Shown piece by piece: positions 7,251 through 11,589 of a DNA stretch of 11,589 nt. Source of the stretch: a bacterium (lineage in GTDB: Bacteria; ARS69); assembly GCA_025774865.1 (NCBI GenBank), contig JALGZO010000193.1, positions 1 through 11,589 of the forward strand. The letters are read 5' to 3'. The notes beneath the pieces were generated by a model. The model was not told the origin of the DNA. It saw only the letters and a program-made list of their open reading frames with translations, and made no database searches. Every line of letters begins with the position of its first letter. Position 1 is the stretch's first letter. A program made the translations under genes and the position numbers.

Positions 7251-9783
7251 TCTTGACCGAGCGGGAGACCTCGTCGGTGACGAGACGGGCGAAGTACACG
7301 CCGGGGGCCACCAGTCGGCCGTTCGCCGCCCGCCCGTCCCAGGCGACGGAGGTGACGCCCTCGGCGGGGCCGACGTGGAGCGTGCGGACGAGACGACCCG
7401 TCACGTCATGAATCCTGAGCGATGCGTCCGACCGGCGGGGCAGCGTGAACGACAGGACCGCGCGCCCACGGCTCGGATTGGGCCGGGCCGCCGACAGGCG
7501 AACGCCGGCCGCGTCGGCCGGGAAGGGCACTGCCTCCACCGCGTCGCTCAGTTGGAGTCGGAACGAGGAGCGCCCGTGCGTCCCGGCGATCAACGTGCGG
7601 GTCGGTAGGTACAGCTCGAGATCCGTGACGACGCTCACGGGTAGCCCCTCACCGAGTTTTTCCCACGACCCTCCGAGATCGTTCGACATGTAGCACCCCA
7701 CGTCCGTCGCGACGAACAAGCGGCTCACATCCGGGAAGTCGACGACGATGTCGTTGACCGGCGCCTCCGGTAGGTTGCTCGATATGTCGGTCCAGTTTGT
7801 CCCCGTGTCGGCGGTGCGGAAGACGTGGGGGAGGAACTCGTCGCGGCGGTAGCCGGAGAGCGTGACGTATGCCACCGCGGTATCGGTCGGATCCGGGGTC
7901 ACTCGGGTCACGTACCGCGTGGGGAGCCCGGCCGAGACGTTCGTCCAGATGGTCCCACCGTTCGTCGTCACGTGGACGTTTCCATCGTCGGCTCCGGCCC
8001 AGACCACGTTGGAGTCGGTCGCGGCGACCGCGAGTGCGGTCAACGTTCCGAACGTGAGATTGCCGGAGCCCGGTCCCGAGGTGAGATCGGGAGAGATCGC
8101 CGCCCACGTAGTCGATGCGTTCACGGTCTGGTAGACGCGTTGGGACCCGAGGTAGAGGGTCCTGTGGTTGCTCGGATCCATGACGAACGGCGTGTGCCAG
8201 TTGAAGCGGTCGTTCGTCGTGTCGACACCGGTCAGCATGAACGCGAAGTCCTCGCCGCCGTTCGTCGACTTCATGAACTGCCCGAACTGGGCCTCCGCGT
8301 AGATGACCTGCGAGTCGGTCGGATCCACCACGACCGTGAAGCCGTCGCCGCTCGCGAGCACGTCCCAGTCGTCGATGGCCCCGGTCCACGTCCGCGGCGT
8401 GCTGTTGTCCTGGGACCCGCCGTAGATCCGGCTCGCGTTCTGCGGATCGACGGTGATCGCGTAGAATTGCGTGATCGGAAGATTGTTCTTCTTGATCCAG
8501 CTGCCGGGACCGGTCGACGTCGTGTAGTAGCCGCCGTCGGTCGCGGAGATGAGATGCTGCGAGTCGGTCGGGTTGATCCAGAGGTCGTGCATGTCGACGT
8601 GCTGCCCGTTCGTGACGTTGACCCATCCGAAGCCGCCGTTCGTCGAGCGATACAGCCGAATCCCCAGCGTGTAGACGACGTTGGCGTTGTTCGGGTCGAC
8701 GCGGATGTTGCCGAAATACCATCCGAAGTCGCCGAAGGCGTTGGAGAGAGCGAAGCCGTTGTCTCTTCTGGCCCAGGTGGCTCCGGCGTCCGTCGTCTTG
8801 TAGACGCCCATGAAATCACCGGGGTCGTCCGCGTAGACGGCGTACACCGTCGACGGACTCGTCGGCGCGATGGCGAGACCGATGCGCCCGACGTCCGGAC
8901 CCGACGGCAGCTCGCTCGTCTGGAGCGTCCAGCTGTCCCCGCCGTCCGTCGATTTCCAGATCCCGGAGGTCGGACCGCCGACGTACCGGAAGTCCGGTCC
9001 CCGCATCCGCTCCCACATGGCGGCGTACACGACGTCGCCGTTGGTGGGGTCCACGACCACGTCGATCGCCGACGTGGAGTCGCTCACGAAGAGTACCGAC
9101 TCCCAGAGGGTGCCGGCGTCGGTGGAGCGGTAGACCCCGCGCGAGGAGTCCGCCGAGAAGAGTCCTCCCGCCACGGCCACGTAGACGCGGTCGGGGTTCA
9201 GGGGATCGACGGCGATTCGGCCGATGCGCTGCGAGTCTTCCAGTCCGACGATATCCCACGTGTCGCCAGCGTCCGTCGTTTTCAGGATGCCGATTCCGTC
9301 GTACGAGTCACCGCTCGCGTTTGCCTCTCCGGTGCCGGCGTAGACCACGCCGAGTCGGCCCGGAACCGCAGCGAGCGCTCCGACGGACAGGCTCCCGAAG
9401 TGGTCCGAGAGCGGAGTCCAATCGTCGCCGCCGGTCGTGGTGCGAAACACGCCGCCGTCGGCGGCTCCGATCCAGACGCGGTTCACGTCGAACGGATCGA
9501 CCGCGACGGCCGTGATCCGCCCACCGACATTCGTCGGTCCGGCCTCCTGCCACACCGCGCCCTGTGAGGAACGGAGCGGGCTTCGCGCGAGATCTCGTGC
9601 TTGCTCGAGCGCGGCGGCGAACGCACCCTTCGGGATGTCGTGCGAGGGCCAGCTTCGTTGGACGTGGAAGTAGTCGTTCGGCTGCTTCGGCGGACCAGAG
9701 TTCTCCGACCGCTGCGTGAGAAGCACGACGATCCCGAGCGACGCGGCGACGGCGCCCGCGGTGCGTACCAGGCGGAGGAACAT
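7234..9783 (-). CDS. secreted Asp-box (BNR) beta-propeller protein with C-terminal FlgD-like sorting domain
   Basis: An 849-residue exported protein. The start is the ATG at 9783, with AGGAG eight bases upstream; a GTG three codons earlier would overlap that site. The N-terminus MFLRLVRTAGAVAASLGIVVLL is a signal or membrane-anchor segment without a clear cleavage motif. From about residue 75 to 740 the protein is built of propeller blades with about twelve S/T-x-D-x-G-x-T-W-type Asp boxes, for example KTTDAGDTW, YRSTDAGTLW, KSTDGGDSW, KTTDAGATW, RSTNGGFGW and RTADTGTNW. 'VDP' strands alternate with them, suggesting two tandem propellers as in sialidase, sortilin and GH74 relatives. No catalytic residues can be assigned, so a binding or structural role is equally possible. 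The last 85 residues (ARPNPSRGRAVLSFTLP ... GVYFARLVTD ... KITRVR) match the FlgD-like/type IX secretion sorting module, which implies cell-surface delivery. A good extended -10 promoter lies upstream. Confidence 0.9.
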   Translation of the reverse strand: MFLRLVRTAGAVAASLGIVVLLTQRSENSGPPKQPNDYFHVQRSWPSHDIPKGAFAAALEQARDLARSPLRSSQGAVWQEAGPTNVGGRITAVAVDPFDVNRVWIGAADGGVFRTTTGGDDWTPLSDHFGSLSVGALAAVPGRLGVVYAGTGEANASGDSYDGIGILKTTDAGDTWDIVGLEDSQRIGRIAVDPLNPDRVYVAVAGGLFSADSSRGVYRSTDAGTLWESVLFVSDSTSAIDVVVDPTNGDVVYAAMWERMRGPDFRYVGGPTSGIWKSTDGGDSWTLQTSELPSGPDVGRIGLAIAPTSPSTVYAVYADDPGDFMGVYKTTDAGATWARRDNGFALSNAFGDFGWYFGNIRVDPNNANVVYTLGIRLYRSTNGGFGWVNVTNGQHVDMHDLWINPTDSQHLISATDGGYYTTSTGPGSWIKKNNLPITQFYAITVDPQNASRIYGGSQDNSTPRTWTGAIDDWDVLASGDGFTVVVDPTDSQVIYAEAQFGQFMKSTNGGEDFAFMLTGVDTTNDRFNWHTPFVMDPSNHRTLYLGSQRVYQTVNASTTWAAISPDLTSGPGSGNLTFGTLTALAVAATDSNVVWAGADDGNVHVTTNGGTIWTNVSAGLPTRYVTRVTPDPTDTAVAYVTLSGYRRDEFLPHVFRTADTGTNWTDISSNLPEAPVNDIVVDFPDVSRLFVATDVGCYMSNDLGGSWEKLGEGLPVSVVTDLELYLPTRTLIAGTHGRSSFRLQLSDAVEAVPFPADAAGVRLSAARPNPSRGRAVLSFTLPRRSDASLRIHDVTGRLVRTLHVGPAEGVTSVAWDGRAANGRLVAPGVYFARLVTDEVSRSVKITRVR

Positions 9784-9830
9784 GGGAAGCACTCCTGGTC
9801 GAATGCTGCTTTCCGACGGGGAGGCCGAGT

Positions 9831-9839
9831 ATTATAGCA
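9831..9839 (-). promoter_or_regulatory. extended -10 promoter for the BNR-repeat gene
   Basis: On the minus strand the bases read TGCTATAAT: a perfect TATAAT with the TGn extension. It lies about 48 bases upstream of the ATG at 9783 and would give a leader of roughly 40 bases. No convincing -35 hexamer is visible at 17 bases, which is normal for extended -10 promoters. It stands out in a very GC-rich intergenic region. Confidence 0.6.
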
Positions 9840-9886
9840 GCGTCTTCCCTTGGGGGGGCGTCGGAATCCGGAGGCGGAGCGTCAGG

Positions 9887-9918
9887 CCCCCGTCGCGCGA
9901 AAACGCCCCAGACGGGGG
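9887..9918. repeat. 8-bp perfect inverted repeat (possible hairpin)
   Basis: CCCCCGTC at 9887-9894 and GACGGGGG at 9911-9918 are perfect complements. Between them, GCG-AAAA-CGC (9897-9906) can form a further three-pair stem with an AAAA loop. It lies 48 bases before the NRDE gene start and upstream of the extended -10 promoter of the BNR gene. No T-run follows on either strand, so it is not a typical terminator. It could be a leader hairpin or an operator, or chance in GC-rich DNA. Confidence 0.4.
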
Positions 9919-9965
9919 ACTCTGGCCGGCTTTCACCGTTTGGAGGAAGGGGTGGGAGGTACGCC

Positions 9966-10709
9966 ATGTGCACGGTGACCTGGCGCCGGCGCCACGACGG
10001 CTACGTCCTCCTTTTCAACCGGGACGAGCTCCGGTCGCGGCAGGAGGCCCGCCCACCCCGCTCGCACGGAGAGGATGGCGGGCTGCCGTACCTCGCCCCC
10101 GAGGATGGCGACTTCGGAGGGACGTGGCTCGCGACCAACGCGGCCGGGATCACGGTCGGGATTCTGAACGGGCCCCGGCTGGACGTCGGCGTTCGGAACG
10201 TGCGCAGTCGAGGGTTCATCGTTCGCGATCTCGCCACCAGCTCCGATCTCCGCGAAGTCGAGCGGCGTGTGCGCGACTCGGACCTCTCTCAGGTCCGGCC
10301 GTTTCGACTGCTCGCCATCGGGCCGAAGCCCGCGGCCCGGGTCTTCGAATGGGACGGTCGGGAGCTGGCCTTCGATCGGGATGCCGAAACGCGCATGCCG
10401 TTGATTTCGTCGTCCTTCGACGAAACCGAAGTAGGTCGAAAGCGGCTGCGCGAGTTTCGTCGAATCGTCGGTGATGACGTGTCCCCGGAGCGCCTCCACG
10501 CGTATCACCGCAGCCATGCGAACGGTCCGAGCGCATACTCCGTGTGCATGCACCGCGAAGACGCGGGGACGCGGAGCTTTTCTCGCGTCGACGTTTCGGA
10601 GGACCGCGTGTCGATGTCGTATCGCGCGGGAAACCCGTGCGAAGAGCGCACGGAAGTGACGGTCGATCTCGCTCGAGCGTCGCGCTCGATCCGGGGAGAT
10701 GGTGCGTGA
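9966..10709 (+). CDS. NRDE / TANGO2-family protein
   Basis: A 247-residue protein of the NRDE family (DUF833), the bacterial counterpart of animal TANGO2. The family signature NRDE is at residues 18-21 (LLFNRDEL). The N-terminus MCTV places Cys at position 2, as in most family members, which is thought to reflect an Ntn-hydrolase-like ancestry. GDFGGTWLATNAAGITVGILN (about 48-67) is the other conserved block, and SVCMHRED near 192-199 is the C-terminal one. Animal TANGO2/HRG-9 has been linked to heme trafficking; the bacterial role is not settled. The start is supported by GGGAGG a few bases upstream. There is no signal peptide. Its stop overlaps the GTG of the Hsp33-like gene, so the two are translationally coupled. 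The promoter is not obvious in the 182-base gap to the divergent BNR gene, which holds the inverted repeat at 9887-9918. Confidence 0.88.
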   Translation: MCTVTWRRRHDGYVLLFNRDELRSRQEARPPRSHGEDGGLPYLAPEDGDFGGTWLATNAAGITVGILNGPRLDVGVRNVRSRGFIVRDLATSSDLREVERRVRDSDLSQVRPFRLLAIGPKPAARVFEWDGRELAFDRDAETRMPLISSSFDETEVGRKRLREFRRIVGDDVSPERLHAYHRSHANGPSAYSVCMHREDAGTRSFSRVDVSEDRVSMSYRAGNPCEERTEVTVDLARASRSIRGDGA

Positions 10710-11589
10710 CCGAATCTCGCGACGATCGCGTCGGCGAGGCGACCGTGTGTCGCTACATCGATCGCGACCGGGACATCCTCGTCACGGTCGGCGACTTCGG
10801 CCCGATGTTCGATGCATACCTGGATCACGTCCGCCGCTGGGAGTCCATCCCCGACGGTCTGTCGCAGACGTTCATGCGCCAGGGACTCGGGGCCGCCACG
10901 CTCCACCTGTCGGGGCGTCCCCGCGGCGAGCTCGTGGGTTGGACCATCCACGTCCACCAGCCGCCGACGAACGTCTTCCTCACCGGGGACTCCGGCGAAC
11001 TCACGGTCACCGGTCGCATCTTCGCCGAGGGCGTCGATTCGATGGAGGCGACTCGCATGTACGTGCAGATCAGCCGCTACGGTGGGGAGCCGGTCCAGAG
11101 CATGGTAGACGTGCGAGGTCTCGACATCCTCCAGATGTTCGAGCAGTACTACGAGCGATCGGAACAAACCCCCGCTCGTTTGTTCGAGGTCACCGATCGG
11201 AAGTTTCTGATGATCCTCGCACTTCCCGATACGGATCTCGATTGGCTTCGGCGGCTGACGCGGGACGAGGCGCTCGGTATCGCGGAGGACGATCTGAAGA
11301 GTCTCGGCGAGAGTACGTATCGCTTTCTTTGCGGCTGCACTGCGGAGAAGATCGTCGAGGTCGTTCAGGGAATGTTCGAGGAGGATCCGGAAGAGCTCTT
11401 CCGGGGCGACGACGGCGTGGAGATCTTCTGCCCCCGCTGCGGTCGCCGCTGGTGGGTGGAGCCGGACCGCCCCGGCCCCGTTTTGAGATTGTCGATTTCG
11501 GGGCGCCTGACTAATCTCTGCTGCCCGTTCGACGTCTACCCGGAAAGTCGGATGCGCGGGGGCCCGCTCCGTGCTGTCAATCCTGGAGG
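10706..11589 (+). CDS. divergent Hsp33-like redox chaperone (open at right edge; probable 3' frameshift)
   Basis: Read from a GTG that shares bases with the TGA of the NRDE gene (GTGA overlap; GGGGAG lies about eight bases upstream). The C-terminal zinc domain is the clearest sign of Hsp33: cysteines at 209 and 211 (FLCGC) and at 242 and 245 (FCPRC), with about 30 residues between. These would bind zinc when reduced and form disulfides under oxidative stress, activating a holdase. In the core, QYYERSEQTPARLFEV (about 147-162) matches the family's YY..SEQ.P hallmark. The N-terminal domain is more divergent and somewhat short. As read here the frame is open to 11589. However, after VEPDR the sequence turns unlike the family, while another frame gives PRFEIVDFGAPD and a stop at 11512-11514. 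That ending leaves about 21 residues after the last Cys, as usual for Hsp33. A one-base indel near 11470-11480 is likely. Confidence 0.75.
   Translation, partial: MTESRDDRVGEATVCRYIDRDRDILVTVGDFGPMFDAYLDHVRRWESIPDGLSQTFMRQGLGAATLHLSGRPRGELVGWTIHVHQPPTNVFLTGDSGELTVTGRIFAEGVDSMEATRMYVQISRYGGEPVQSMVDVRGLDILQMFEQYYERSEQTPARLFEVTDRKFLMILALPDTDLDWLRRLTRDEALGIAEDDLKSLGESTYRFLCGCTAEKIVEVVQGMFEEDPEELFRGDDGVEIFCPRCGRRWWVEPDRPGPVLRLSISGRLTNLCCPFDVYPESRMRGGPLRAVNPG
11585..11589 (+). promoter_or_regulatory. possible ribosome binding site of a gene beyond the right edge
   Basis: The window ends in GGAGG, a consensus Shine-Dalgarno core. If it is used, a further plus-strand gene starts a few bases past the edge. 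This fits the Hsp33-like gene ending at 11514 better than running through. Confidence 0.35.

Noticed and set aside
7825-9567. 580-codon open frame on the plus strand
   Set aside because: It lies antisense to the BNR-repeat gene, whose protein has clear domain repeats. The plus-strand product is an Arg/Val/Gly-rich sequence with no motif, a usual shadow in GC-rich DNA.
10699-11514. 271-codon open frame starting at an ATG with GGGGAG just upstream
   Set aside because: Most of its product is Arg-rich nonsense compared with the Hsp33-like frame. Only its last dozen codons look real, which is why a frameshift is proposed instead.

Overview
The window is GC-rich (third codon positions strongly G/C), densely packed bacterial chromosome with nine protein genes and no RNA genes, mobile elements or CRISPR. 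Three features suggest the FCB side of the bacterial tree: a TonB-dependent receptor with a carboxypeptidase-regulatory-like N-domain, a secreted Asp-box (BNR) beta-propeller protein ending in a FlgD-like/type IX-type sorting module, and the high GC. A high-GC candidate lineage such as Eisenbacteria, Krumholzibacteriota or a Gemmatimonadota relative would fit. That placement is inference from protein architecture, not a search result.

Layout, left to right. (1) On the minus strand, a small BON-like protein (997-1308) is followed one base later by a TPR protein (995 to beyond the left edge). (2) Divergently, on the plus strand, lies a TonB-dependent receptor (about 1556-3820). (3) Its stop codon overlaps the stop of a convergent minus-strand group: an aldo/keto reductase (4856-5836), then an unrecognised 78-residue protein (4458-4694), then a Fe-S uracil-DNA-glycosylase-fold protein (3817-4461). 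The last two are joined by a GTGA stop/start overlap. (4) Divergent from the reductase is an RlmD/RumA-type RNA m5U methyltransferase (5931-7250). (5) It ends inside the 3' end of the convergent 849-residue BNR-repeat protein (7234-9783), which has a good extended -10 promoter upstream. (6) Divergent from that, a TANGO2/NRDE-family protein (9966-10709) overlaps by GTGA a divergent Hsp33-like redox chaperone (10706 to the right edge). The 3' end of the Hsp33-like frame looks frameshifted.

How the genes work together. Two units are exported: the outer-membrane receptor, probably for uptake of an unknown ligand, and the beta-propeller protein. The others are cytosolic and concern nucleic-acid maintenance (UDG-like protein, rRNA methyltransferase) or redox and protein stress (aldo/keto reductase, Hsp33-like chaperone, NRDE protein). 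The most promising leads for something new are the 78-residue protein coupled to an unusual UDG-like protein, and the coupled NRDE/Hsp33-like pair. No complete multi-gene defence or biosynthetic system is visible.
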